Below are positions 48,317 through 58,661 of a stretch of DNA of 64,000 nt, in pieces; the first letter of the stretch is position 1, and each line of letters opens with the position of its first letter. The position numbers and the translations under genes were made by a program. Under the pieces are notes generated by a model. It saw only the letters and a list, made by a program, of their open reading frames with translations, was not told the origin of the DNA and made no database searches. This stretch comes from Gnetum montanum (lineage: Eukaryota; Streptophyta; Gnetopsida; Gnetales; Gnetaceae): positions 976,718-1,040,717 of the forward strand of contig MNCI01010074.1 in the NCBI GenBank assembly GCA_015680685.1, in the 5' to 3' direction.

Positions 48317-51155
48317 ATGCTTTCTTCTCATAAGAGCAGCTCACCACCTAAGGACCACACACGAGATAGTCGGCAAGATAAAAAACATAACCAAAAACAG
48401 CCAAATCCTAAACAATACAAGATAGTTTATACTCATCCCGATGAGTATATTCCAGATTTTACTTTTATTCTCCATCAAGACGAACAATTGCGGTGGAAAG
48501 ACTTATTTGGTAACATTGTGTTACCTCCAGATCGATCAGTCTCTCGCATGCTTTTCTGTACCTTGGCATAGATTTTCATGAAAGATCATTTCGCGGAATA
48601 TGTTATGGAAGATTTTGACATGAGGGATTATTATTCCACAGATGCCCAACGTATGAGGGACTTAAGGCAGGAGAGTCAACATGCAATGTTGAAGGGCAAG
48701 GCCCCGCACATCCTTAGTGAAATAGGAGATGAGGAACCCTTTATCACGAGTTCTTTAGCAAAGGATGTTCCCCCTCCTAACGATGGTGAGGAGGTTGAGT
48801 ATCAGAACCTACGATCAACGATACATATCCCTGGTTCTGATGCTCGTGAAAACCAACTATTCACAGAGGGAACAACCACTCATGCTAAGGATGGGCACTT
48901 TGATCGTCACAACAATCGAGGCCATAGCAGCCAAAGAGAAGGCAAGAAACATCGTCATGGCGATGGTTCCCCTTCTTCTTCTCCTTCATCCCATCACTCA
49001 TCCTCTCCTTCCACATCTGGGGGCAGCCACCATGAACATAAAGGTAAGGATAAAAGTAAAAATGATGAAAAACCTCGACGGGAAAGTCGAGAGAGAGGAC
49101 AAGGGCAAGGACGTAGGGAGAGTAGGGAACAACGCAGACATCACAGGTGTCATAAAAGAGATGATCATGACAAGCCCCTACTCGTGACCCAAAGTATGCT
49201 TGACATAACGGAGGTAGTTAGGATTCCCACAAGGCATGTAAAGGATAGCTGGATCAAGCGTTTAGACATGAATAATATCCCACGATTTGAAGGGGGATAC
49301 ACTGCTGATCCGCAAAATCATTTACAGGCATTCCACGATGCCTGTGCCTTGCAGAATATAGAAAATGAGTAGCAAAAACTTAAGTTGTTCCCAAGGACAC
49401 TCACCAAAGAAGCAGAGAGCTGGTACCGGTCCTTAGAACCGGAAACCATTAGGAGGTGGAGTACGATGCTAGAACTGTTCAACGAAAAGTATCAAACGTA
49501 CTCCAGAGTGTCCAATTTGCATAAGCAGATCCAAGGCTGGAAGCAAGGTACACACGAACCCTTGGATGCTGCCATGGCCTGCTATTACACATTGTTACAT
49601 CGTTGCCCGGGCCATGGATACGCTCAGCGGGATCAACTTCGCCACATCGTGGATGGGCTAAGGCATGAAACTAGAAGAACCCTTGGAACTTATGCCCAAG
49701 GGAGACTCTCACAACTTAGAGCCCATGAAGTACGTAGCTTGTTGGAACAAGTAGCAAAAGAAGAGGGTGAGCTACGCAAAAGGAAAAGTGCGGAAGAGTA
49801 TAACCGTGATCCCTCCCTTCGAAAGAAGGGAGTGAAATTTTGTGATGAAGAGGATGAGTCACCAATCGAAGAGTTGGTGAACCAGAAAACCTTGCCGATC
49901 CAAAAATTAACAACAGAAATAGCGGCTAAGGTAGACGATGTATGGAGTTCCTTAGACTCTAAAATTGAAACTGTCTTAAAAATTGTAGAAGAGTCTAAGG
50001 TTGAGCAAAGTAGTGACAAAGGTAAGAAAAAGTGGAGAGATTTAGGCCCTGCACATAACAAGGGTAAGGGAAAAATCACTAACTCCAATGTGGCTAAGGA
50101 TTCTGACACAGATGATGACGGTGGATGTGAGATTTGCCATTACGACCATCCTAAGGGATGTTGCCCCATCATCTCACATCTACAGGAGTCTGGGGTGTAT
50201 GCGCTTAATCCAAGACTCAACCAACGGCAAACACCCCGAAGGTTACCTTATCCACAAGGTAACCCAAGGCAGTTCCACCAACCACTAACGTATTATCCAA
50301 GTGGAACTCCACCATAGCCCATCAGACAGCATCAGCAGTGGCAACACCCACAGTCATGGGGGATGCCACCATCGACACAACAGTACCCTTACCAGTAGTC
50401 TGATCCTTATGGATATTATGTGTAGCAGCCGATTTCTCCAAGTGACTCTATGGGTCACACAACCCCCAACTGTCACTACCAAGCTCGGGAGTACTTCAGA
50501 AGGACTCCTTCTCCTCCAGGGGACACTCCATACCCACACCATCCTCCTAATCTATCTGCACCTCTTCCACCATAAGTAGTTCCCATAACACCTCTTGCTC
50601 CAACAATGCAAGGGGAACTTCCTCCTCAACCGTAGCAACATCACGCTACAAGAGCTGTAAATATCCAACCTGCTACTGAATCTGAAAACTGTAAAAAGAG
50701 AAGACCTTACTTCAGAACCAAAAGCCCAAACAAACTCTCGCAACAACAATCAGTTAAGACCATGTACACTCCTCCACCATCTAACACTTCGAAGCACCCT
50801 TCTATCCAAAATCAGAGCCTAACACATACGGTTATGTTAACGCATACCATAACTGACTGGATCAAGGTAGGTTGCCTTCCTAGGAAACTATCTGATCCTA
50901 GGAGTTGCTTAATCTATTTACAAATCATCAGAAATGAACCACATAGGGCTCTTCTTGACTCAGGTTTCGGAGTCAACTTAATTTCACGTGAGATGTACCA
51001 TGGCTGGAACCTGCCCCAACTTAAGAAGAGCAACATTCAAACTAGAGCTGGCAGACCAGTCCATCACCATTCCCTTGGGATTGTTGGAGGACGTCACTAC
51101 CACTGTGTGTGGTTGGTCTTACCTAGCTGATTTCCTAGTGATTGAAGTTAACAAC
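48317..51155 (+). pseudogene. gag-protease frame of element A, seven in-frame stops
   Basis: One uninterrupted frame of 946 codons with no frameshift but stops at 48569, 49370, 50315, 50396, 50423, 50573 and 50633. Five have a sense codon in the reverse copy (four CAG, one TGG). N-terminal part: HPDEYIPDFTFILHQDEQLR; then an S/R/H-rich linker; gag core from LFPRTLTKEAESWYRSLEPE through CPGHGYAQRDQLRHIVDGLR; a Glu/Lys helix; knuckle CEICHYDHPKGCC (about 50127-50165); a Pro/Gln-rich stretch; and a retropepsin-like ALLDSGFGVNLIS near 50950. The frame runs into the N gap. Confidence 0.85.
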
Positions 51156-51230
51156 NNNNNNNNNNNNNNNNNNNNNNNNNNNNNNNNNNNNNNNNNNNNN
51201 NNNNNNNNNNNNNNNNNNNNNNNNNNNNNN
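51156..51230. other. Assembly gap of 75 N
   Basis: Run of N inside the protease-like region of element A. Confidence 1.
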
Positions 51231-52921
51231 AAAGGCATAGACACATTGAAATATGAGCGTCGCCAACTTCCACCCCTCAATCTAAGATCATCAATTGGGA
51301 GAGGTTGGGCACTTCTAAGAAATTCAAACAGACGTTCATTGTTTCGGATCTCTCCCTTACAACTCAGTCATGGGGGAGATGGCCACCTATGCTAACCATA
51401 TGGGGCCCTCAGTTCCTTTTCGATTTTTGTTTTACAACGTTTTTTTTACACGTTTTTGTTTTACAACATTTTTTTTTTACAAATTTTTGTTTTACAAATT
51501 TCTTTAACTTTTCTAATTTTTGTTTTACAAATTTCTTTAACTTTTCTTGTTTTTTGTTTTACAACATCGTTATACTTTTCCCATTTGTGTGTGTGTGTGT
51601 GTGATCCACCCTATAAGTTTGTCCCACAATAAGCGTTCTTCATGATGGTATGAACTGTTTTCATATTGATTGTTAATGTTTAGTTTTTTACCTTTAAGTC
51701 ACAATGTTGATACTAAGGTATGTTTCTTTTGATATGGCAGGCAATGAGACCACTTCATCCATCCATCCACCAATTCCTATAGTCTCTCTCGGCTTGGAAA
51801 TGTACAGTTCCTAGTTCCTTTCTAATAAGAACTTTAACGAATCGGTGACTGGGTATTTCTCAAACTAAGGAAGGACTCAAGGGTTGAAAAAGGTATGACT
51901 TCAAGGAAACTTGATGCTTTTGTGTTGGTCATTCTCTTGGGTGCTTGAATGTCTCTTCTTGAGTTTTCTTGCTGTTCTGATGTTCCCCAATTATCGGAAG
52001 CCGAGACAATAAAAATAAGAAGTCTTTGCATGGTGTGGTTCTCACGCATAAAAACACAAAACACAAAAAAAAAAAAAAACCCAAGTGAGAATTCAAAGCA
52101 CACCCCTTAGACAGAATAAATATTTGGGGTACAAGCACTAGCTATGGAAACAAAAGTGTTCCCTCTAATTAAGGTCCTTCTCGCTTCCCATTCTTTCCTT
52201 TGTTTCGTCGGAATGGTGGTAGCTCTTGGACTGTGCATTCTTGTTGCCCAAGTGGATGGTTTAATCGAATGCGTTGATGCGAAGTCACTGGATGTGGTTG
52301 GTTTGAGGCCAGAGTTGGAATGAGATTTGCCAAGTCACATTAATCATCAAACACACAAGGGGCTGTACACCACCTTGTTCTTGGGATTCCATTCCATTTC
52401 TCTTCTCCCCATCCTTCTCTCATTATTCACCTCATTGCCGGTTGTATCATTAGTGTATATATTTTGGTTGATGCATTGTTTTCTTTTTGGTAAATTCTTA
52501 CGGTTAAGACTTTAACTCTTGTTCCAAAGAACATTCCCGGAGCCTACGGACTCTTGGAATGTGGGTTTGTCAAGGCATTAACAGACCCACTAACATTCCT
52601 ATTTGGTGCATTAGTTAAATTCGTTCCCTTAACATTTTGCAATTAATTTTGTTCTTGTTCATTTCCATCTCAACATCCTTTCATCGATGCCATAGTTGTC
52701 CCTTTTTATCTATCTTTCTTACTCCTTTTCCTTCTCCATTCTACCGCTACCAAAGGTTCACAATTAGTCATGGGGCTACGGGGCCTGATTTTTTTCAATT
52801 TTCTCTTAGCCCCGAAATTTTTAATTTTCTTCCTAACCCCTACACCTTCAGTAGTCATCCTTAATATATTCCTAGATCCATATCAGCCATACCACAACCT
52901 AGCCAATGAGTTTACACCGAA
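51231..52921 (+). other. Low-coding middle of element A
   Basis: A short tail of the pol-like frame, then a T-rich array of TTTTTGTTTTACAA-type units (51405-51590), a (GT)8-9 run (51585-51602), and AT-rich DNA. No reverse transcriptase, RNase H or integrase signature in any frame. Confidence 0.6.
52144..52323 (+). CDS. Possible 59-residue membrane ORF in element A
   Basis: ATG at 52144 to TGA at 52321-52323. Contains a hydrophobic segment SFLCFVGMVVALGLCILVAQ flanked by charged ends, so a single-pass membrane peptide is possible. No homology is recognised, and the frame may be chance. Confidence 0.2.
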   Translation: METKVFPLIKVLLASHSFLCFVGMVVALGLCILVAQVDGLIECVDAKSLDVVGLRPELE

Positions 52922-52986
52922 GTAAGGTATCCATTACATGATGATTCAATTACCCTTGCTAATATACGATTGTGTTGTGTGTGCAG
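52922..52986 (+). other. 65-nt GT-AG intron before an ATG in element A
   Basis: Donor GTAAGG at 52922, branch-like GCTAAT about 25 nt before the acceptor, T/G-rich tract, acceptor GTGCAG at 52986, then ATGGCG at 52987. Same size and position as the intron at 26411-26477 of element C. Confidence 0.45.
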
Positions 52987-53073
52987 ATGGCGATCATACA
53001 ATCACGGATTGGATCTGGAGCAAACACTTGGAATGGAGTAGCGTTGAAGCAGCTATGCAAGGAGCAAGATTGA
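52987..53073 (+). pseudogene. Short ORF at the accessory-ORF position of element A
   Basis: 28 codons from ATGGCGATC to TGA 53071-53073; the same frame continues to about 53170 beyond that stop. No similarity to the accessory protein of families B and C beyond position, so the original ORF may have been lost or replaced. Confidence 0.3.
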
Positions 53074-53311
53074 TGGGCGCTTACGGATGGACAACGAAGA
53101 TGCAATCTTGGCATTGGCAGTAGCAACACTTCTTTCTTTCTCTCTCTTTCTCAATTGCCAACAAAGGCCTGATGTCATTGTAATAAGGTGTTCACCCTTG
53201 TTGTCATGAACACGAATTTTGTCAAGTCTTGTAATAATGATCCGTTCACATGTCATCCCATTAGTTCCATTTCCCTCAATAATTCCATACCTACCTGATA
53301 TTATTGTAAGG

Positions 53312-53347
53312 AACTCGAGGACGAGTTTTCATTCAGTCATGGGGGTA
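53312..53347 (+). other. Hairpin and polypurine tract of element A
   Basis: AACTCG-AGGA-CGAGTT (53312-53327), perfect 6-bp stem; then GGGGGTA abutting the 3' LTR. Confidence 0.65.
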
Positions 53348-54261
53348 TGATGAGATGCGATATCGCGGCCGTCGTGATATCGCGTCGTCCCCTGCGATGT
53401 CGCGTACTAGATATCGCGGTCCGCCGCCAAATCTATAAATAAGAGGCGGCACTCCCCTCATTTCTCATCCTGGTCTAGAAGTAGGAAAACTTTGGCAATT
53501 TGATCACTCCAGATATAGATTATTTTCCATGTACCCGCAATAGGAGTCCTAGAGTGAACGGATCTTTATTCAAGCAACTTTGTACCTGAACGCAAGTTGT
53601 GTACAGCAATAAAGACGAGCTTTGTGGATAAACCTTGCAGTGCATGGAATAGGATTTTATTTAAATGTTATTTATTGCTTTCCTAGAATGCGGTATGAGT
53701 ACGACTTGATTACGAGCATCTAAGGATGTGTACGGTTAATCAAGGAATCGACTACTCATCGCACTTAGGCTAGATGGGTTCTCTCAACTCTTTCCTCCTA
53801 GTTAAGTGCCTTAGTACGACCACTTCGAGCACGTGCATTACGTGTGGTGATCCCAGTAACGATTAACGTTTGGTAACCACAATTGCATAGTTCAGGGTGT
53901 GTACGATAAATGGAAACAGATGTTGACGCTAGTTAATTTAGACTTAGTCATTAGTTNATAAATGGGAACAGATGTTGACGCTAGTTAATTTAGACTTAGT
54001 CATTAGTTAGAGTTAGTTAGTTTCTCAACCCTTCACCTTATAACGTAGGAGATAAAACCAGAAAATACCAAAAAAATCATATACCTCGAACTTACTTAAC
54101 CATACACCGTGACAACAAGAAGTAAGTCTGGGAAGACAACGAATGATTAACCCCAAGTGTTCCATGAGGCATTTAGGCATTTAGTCTACAAAGTTCGACC
54201 GAATCGCGTGTGCTACGCTCGTTTCGTATGGTTGAATGTAGGGGTACCTCGCCACTCATCA
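53348..54261 (+). repeat. 3' LTR of element A
   Basis: 914 bp. GATATC near 53360, 53378 and 53412; TATAAATA near 53434. Around the single N at 53957 a block of about 50 bp (ATAAATGG...GTCATTAGTT) is repeated on both sides, which looks like an unmerged assembly overlap. Confidence 0.9.
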
Positions 54262-54262
54262 C

Positions 54263-54308
54263 TAGGCATTACTTTATCCTAGCTAGGTGTAGTAGGGTAG
54301 GGTGTTAC
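54263..54308 (+). repeat. 46-bp repeat, right copy flanking element A
   Basis: Identical to 47230-47275; the first four bases are also part of the CTAGG target duplication. Confidence 0.9.
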
Positions 54309-54334
54309 AAGAGAATAGAAAATCTTGTCATTTT

Positions 54335-54680
54335 TAATATACCAATATGAGAGTAAAACAAGGTTATCCCATTTCGCCAACATCGTTTGACATTATTTTT
54401 TTTAAGGTTTGGGGATTCAGGTATGACATTTTTATTAATAAAAAGAAGGAAATGAAACAAGTACTTGAAACTTATGTTACTAATGTGTATTAATGATAGA
54501 TATGACTTTAATCCATGCAAATGGTGTAGCATTAATTGCAACATATAGAAAAATGATTCTAAACATATTTTGTGAATATGCAACAATGAAGATGAATATT
54601 GATAAAATAATAGTATCAATCTACGAAACCAATAAAAGATTAAAATTTCTACTTAAACAATAGATAACTTAAGTTGTGGA
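54335..54680 (+). pseudogene. LINE reverse-transcriptase fragment
   Basis: MRVKQGYPISPTSFDI matches the GVKQGCPLSPTLF motif of LINE reverse transcriptases. About 100 bp on, MTLIHANGVALIA stands where YADDVVLLA is expected, then an ILNIFCEYATMKMNIDK stretch. The catalytic YADD is lost. Confidence 0.55.
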
Positions 54681-55691
54681 TACATAAAGATATTTGATAC
54701 TTGAATGCTCGCAAAATTACAAGTGGATGCATTGTAAATCACAAGTTGCAAATGGCTGAAAAGCTTTATACATAATAAGGAAGTAATATATAATTATGCA
54801 ATCAACAATAGGTTATGAATATGTATTTTAAGTTACAAATGACTTAAAACATTGTTTAATAAATGTTTAAACCATAGTATTTGAATTTTGAAAATTATAA
54901 AACAGCATTATGCAAAATATAGTACTCTATAGATATGTAGTTTGGAGTATAGGCCTTGATCAATAATCTTAAAAGAAAATAAAAGAAAGCTTGAAAATAG
55001 ATCTTGTTGAATAAATTTAAGGTTCATCCAGAGTCTGATAGTTAATAGGTATATCATTATTAGAACTTGAGGTTATGTATCGATTCGTAAGTATTTTATT
55101 TTAACAACAAACATAACAATAAGATCTAGGAGAAACATCTGAAAACTGAACAAGAATTATGATAAAATGAAAGAAAGCTATAGCTACAAAAATCGAAAAA
55201 TGAAAATTCAGATGCAGTAACGAACTTGAAAGTTGTTAAAAGGTTTTGGAGAGATGAGCACAAAACCATTATAATTAAAAATATAATTTTGACATAGCCA
55301 CAGGAACAACTCCAGACGTTTAGAACTGTGTTATGAACACAACCCGTAATGATTTTATAGCAGCCTTATCGCTGCTATAAAAAAAACCCCTTATCATTAT
55401 GTCAGCAAATACATTTGTAATTCTGAATAAAAAACTTCCATGAGCCAAAACAGTAAAGAAAATGTTGAATGAAGGGGGGCAAATTATAACATTATCATTA
55501 GTTCTTCCAAGAAAGTAACAAAGACGGCAGTCAATGAACTGAAATGAATATTTGTGTCCGTGAAACTTTCATTGCGAAAGCTAAAATTTGATCTAATTAA
55601 TTAGCATCATCTGCTTTGGTAAAGAATGGAACACCGCAAGTTCATATGAAAGGAAAATTTAGTAAACCATTGGTTATAAAGTTAGCATCCT
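54681..55691. other. Intergenic 3' of the carboxypeptidase gene
   Basis: AT-rich, no frame of note. Holds the perfect inverted repeat at 55353-55382. Confidence 0.5.
55353..55382. repeat. Perfect 12-bp inverted repeat with 6-nt loop
   Basis: TTTTATAGCAGC - CTTATC - GCTGCTATAAAA, about 310 bp beyond the stop codon of the carboxypeptidase gene. Could be a 3' UTR stem-loop or a mobile-element relic. Confidence 0.6.
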
Positions 55692-56524
55692 TTACCTCTG
55701 CCTTGATCTCTGTGATTTTGATCTTACTCTATATCGAGATATAATATAGCAAAGTACAGATAAAAGAAGTAACATCAAAATGAAAGTAGTTATTTTCTCA
55801 GCAGAAGTTACAGCATCAGCGTTACCGTCAGTTCTCAGATATTTTCTTTGCAATAACTTGCCCCATTCTGATTCACCTTCCGTTTTGCAATTGCAGGTAC
55901 ACAAATTATTGTTTTCATCTTTTGATCTGTATTGCAATCCCACTGATTGTTTACCCATGTTTTCCCGATAGATTGGATCTAAAATAAAGTCAACACACGT
56001 TGGTTTCTCTTCCAAAAGCATTATGTGGGTACTCTTTTCCACATATCCAGCCATGCTTACAATAACTGCAATGCAGCCAGCACTTCAATGGGTTAATCGA
56101 ACACAACTTATATTTACATCTTGGAAACCCTTGAGCATGAGCATATATCAGATTTTACCTTCATAAGAATGGCCAGGAGCAAGTAATCGATGGTAATCTC
56201 CGAAACGTTCTCCAGCTTGCACCTATGAAAAATGAGTTGCTTAAAAGTACTTAAACCTCCATATCTTATAAAGAGAATGGATTTTGTACCAAAATTTTTG
56301 TTTCTTATAACGTGAAATGATACTAGTTTCAAATCTTAATGAATGCTTTGAAGCTTTTATATACCCCATGTTGGATTCACTATTTTAGCAGAAAACAACC
56401 AAGTACATAACATTAACATGAAGAATTACGTATAGATGCTCACTGTGTGGTTGATGTTGCTAATCTTGATAGTTGCAGGAAGTGGTTGCCCTGCATTTGA
56501 CATGACCCTTCCATGAACCCCTGT
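55692..56524 (-). CDS. SOL1: SOL1-type carboxypeptidase (M14), last three exons only
   Basis: Minus-strand exons 56524-56444, 56222-56159 and 56065-55692 (stop TAA), joined by GT-AG introns in phase. They encode the transthyretin-like domain that follows the M14 catalytic domain: TGVHGRVMSNAGQPLPATIK, QAGERFGDYHRLLAPGHSYE, VIVSMAGYVEKSTHIMLLEE. A spacer with CTCNC follows, then a C-terminal transmembrane helix (TTFILMLLLLSVLCYIISRY) and a basic tail. In Arabidopsis SOL1 removes C-terminal Arg from CLE peptide precursors in the secretory/endosomal system. The catalytic exons are not found between 56525 and 64000, so they lie beyond the window or are lost. An AG|GTAAAG at the stop could be a further donor, giving another C-terminus. 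Confidence 0.85.
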
Positions 56525-57479
56525 CTGCAGTAGAACACTACAGTTAGAAACTTCATATCAAGATAGAAGCAAGCAAAAGAAAAAAAAAATCTGTTAAAAT
56601 TACTATACCATTAAACAACATTTGCAACGGTGTATTTTATAGACGATATAATGGCACCTTAAGAATCTTGTATATTTCAAATGCCTAGAGAATATCAATA
56701 AGCAAAGAAAACGTTAAGTGGATTTCGTTACCACTGCCCTCATCCAATGTTTGGTCATTGTCTTCACGGGCATCCAATCTTATTAATGGATTATTAACAA
56801 TCATTTTCAAATTCCTTGTGTAACACACACATTAGCAACCAAAGACAGTTCATGATACCAACAGTTTGAATGTATTTGTTAAATAAGATGAACAACATTC
56901 ATTGGAATGAGGCAAGCCATTGAAGGTAATCAATGAGCTTTGGAAAATCAAGGAAATCCTTGAGAATGATTACAAGTAGTATGTATTGCTTGGGCGTTTT
57001 TGATCAGGAGTGCTTAGGTGGTACTGAGCTGTGATCAAGTCACTATCACACTGTCAACAGACTGTAAGCTAAATGTCATGAACTTTCATAAACATGCAAT
57101 TGTCCTAATTTATCTTGATACGAATTATGAAGTCTGTACATGGGCAGTTAAGACAGCCAGCACAAAGGAGGAGGAAGAACAATATAATGTTGATGGAAAA
57201 CAAAGGTCAAACGGTAAAGGAAATCTTACATTGGACCTAGAAAGACCACTTTGTAGCAGAGCGTAGGGCTTCATACGATATTTATCAAACATAAAGTATA
57301 TCAAGACTTTATAAATTTGGCAAGCAGGATCACATCCCCAGTTGGAAGCAAAATTAGTTATCATTGATTTAGCGAGAAAAGGTTTTTATGTAACCATAAC
57401 CAGAGTTGATAAAAAGGTAGAAATCATGAAAAAATGATATAACATACCTCTCAGACAAGTTGAAGGGATACTTTTTCCC
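56525..57479. other. Intron or upstream region of the carboxypeptidase gene
   Basis: AT-rich, no exon of the M14 domain recognised. The frame at 57018-57266 (+) has no domain. Confidence 0.5.
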
Positions 57480-57870
57480 AAGTTTCAGAATTAAAAGTTA
57501 ATCTTTATAAAAGCAGTTTGTTTCCTTTTTATCTTTTAGAAATAAGAAAGAGAAATATTTTACATATGTTAAAATGTGAGTTGGCTACTCTTCCAAGCAA
57601 ATATTTGGATTTACCTTTATTTCTGGGAAGAAACAAGTTTGAATTGTGAATTGAGGATCTAGAGAGAAGGGCTGAGAGATTAGCTGGTTGGCTGGAAGAT
57701 TGTAATTCATTTGCAGTTGTTTTCAATCTGTACCACTATACTTAATGTTATGTCTTTGGATACCAAGGAGGCAGTAAAGAGAATAGAAAAATTAGAATGT
57801 AATTTTCTGTGGTAGGATTTGGAAGAAGGCAATTATGCATTATTCATTGTTAAGGTTCCACAGCATTAAA
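57480..57870 (+). pseudogene. L1-type LINE reverse-transcriptase fragment
   Basis: Forward frame has LKVNLYKSSLFPF, then LATLPSKYLDLPLFLGRNKF, RRAERLAGWLEDCNSFA and a decayed FLW-(D/E)LEEGNYAL block, the usual order after the palm of plant L1 reverse transcriptases. Stops interrupt it. Confidence 0.6.
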
Positions 57871-58661
57871 CCTTTACCGCATATATCTAACTTATACAAC
57901 TCGTCAGTTCCCACTTATTATAAACTACTTTGAAATTTCCTATTATGTGAACTTTTATATGTACATCTTTGTTGATACAACAGATGCTTATTAGTAGGTC
58001 TTTCATTGAATGTTTTTTTCTGAATCAATACCTCAAGTTCTACAGAATGTTACTCATTGTATCTTCCCCACACACTTGGAATTCATTGTAGCTTTTGCAT
58101 ATCATCGTTCAAGACAATCTGCTGCTTCCATACTCCTTTCACATCATTTCTCCAAATTTATATGACAATTCATGTGCAACTTTTTAAATTTATTCAAGCT
58201 TCTGTTTCACGGGCTTCCTTCTGTTCTATTTTTCCCTTGTTGTCAGAAATAGGTACATTGAATTATTTCTTGACTTGCTTATCTTTTTATTCAGTATATT
58301 TTCTATAATTCTCTCTCCCATGTCTCTTGTACTTTATATCTTTTTTTTTTTTCAAAATTTTTACGGTACTTATGTCAAAATCACCCAGATCTTAAGGCGT
58401 TGCATCCTTAGCTAACCAATGTTTTCCAAACTAGATCTTGTTATGACGTTGTAAGAACTTTAGAACACTAAAGCAACATAAGATTCAATAATAACACCAA
58501 CATATTTAATCGCAGTGTTTCTCAAGAATGCATTCCCACCAAAATTTTGACGTTTAGGACATCCCCAAGACAGATGCATCACACGGTGTTTGGGGCATGT
58601 TGGGGAGGTGGTCACCGTTGACCATGTTCCTAGGACTTCACAAACATGTTGCATTGAAAAT
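57871..58661. other. Nothing recognised
   Basis: AT-rich spacer between two LINE fragments. Frames such as 58057-58308 show no domain. Confidence 0.5.

Larger units (their letters stand above)
47280..54261 (+). mobile_element. Family A LTR retrotransposon: gag-protease, no polymerase
   Basis: Complete 6.98-kb element with TSD CTAGG (47275-47279 and 54262-54266). Order: 5' LTR, tRNA-Asp-like primer site, gag plus protease-like frame (48317-51155), 75-N gap, about 1.7 kb of low-coding DNA, 65-nt intron, short ORF, hairpin and G-tract, 3' LTR. No reverse transcriptase or integrase motif is visible, though the gap hides a little. The layout fits non-autonomous gag-only elements (TR-GAG-like). 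Confidence 0.85.
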
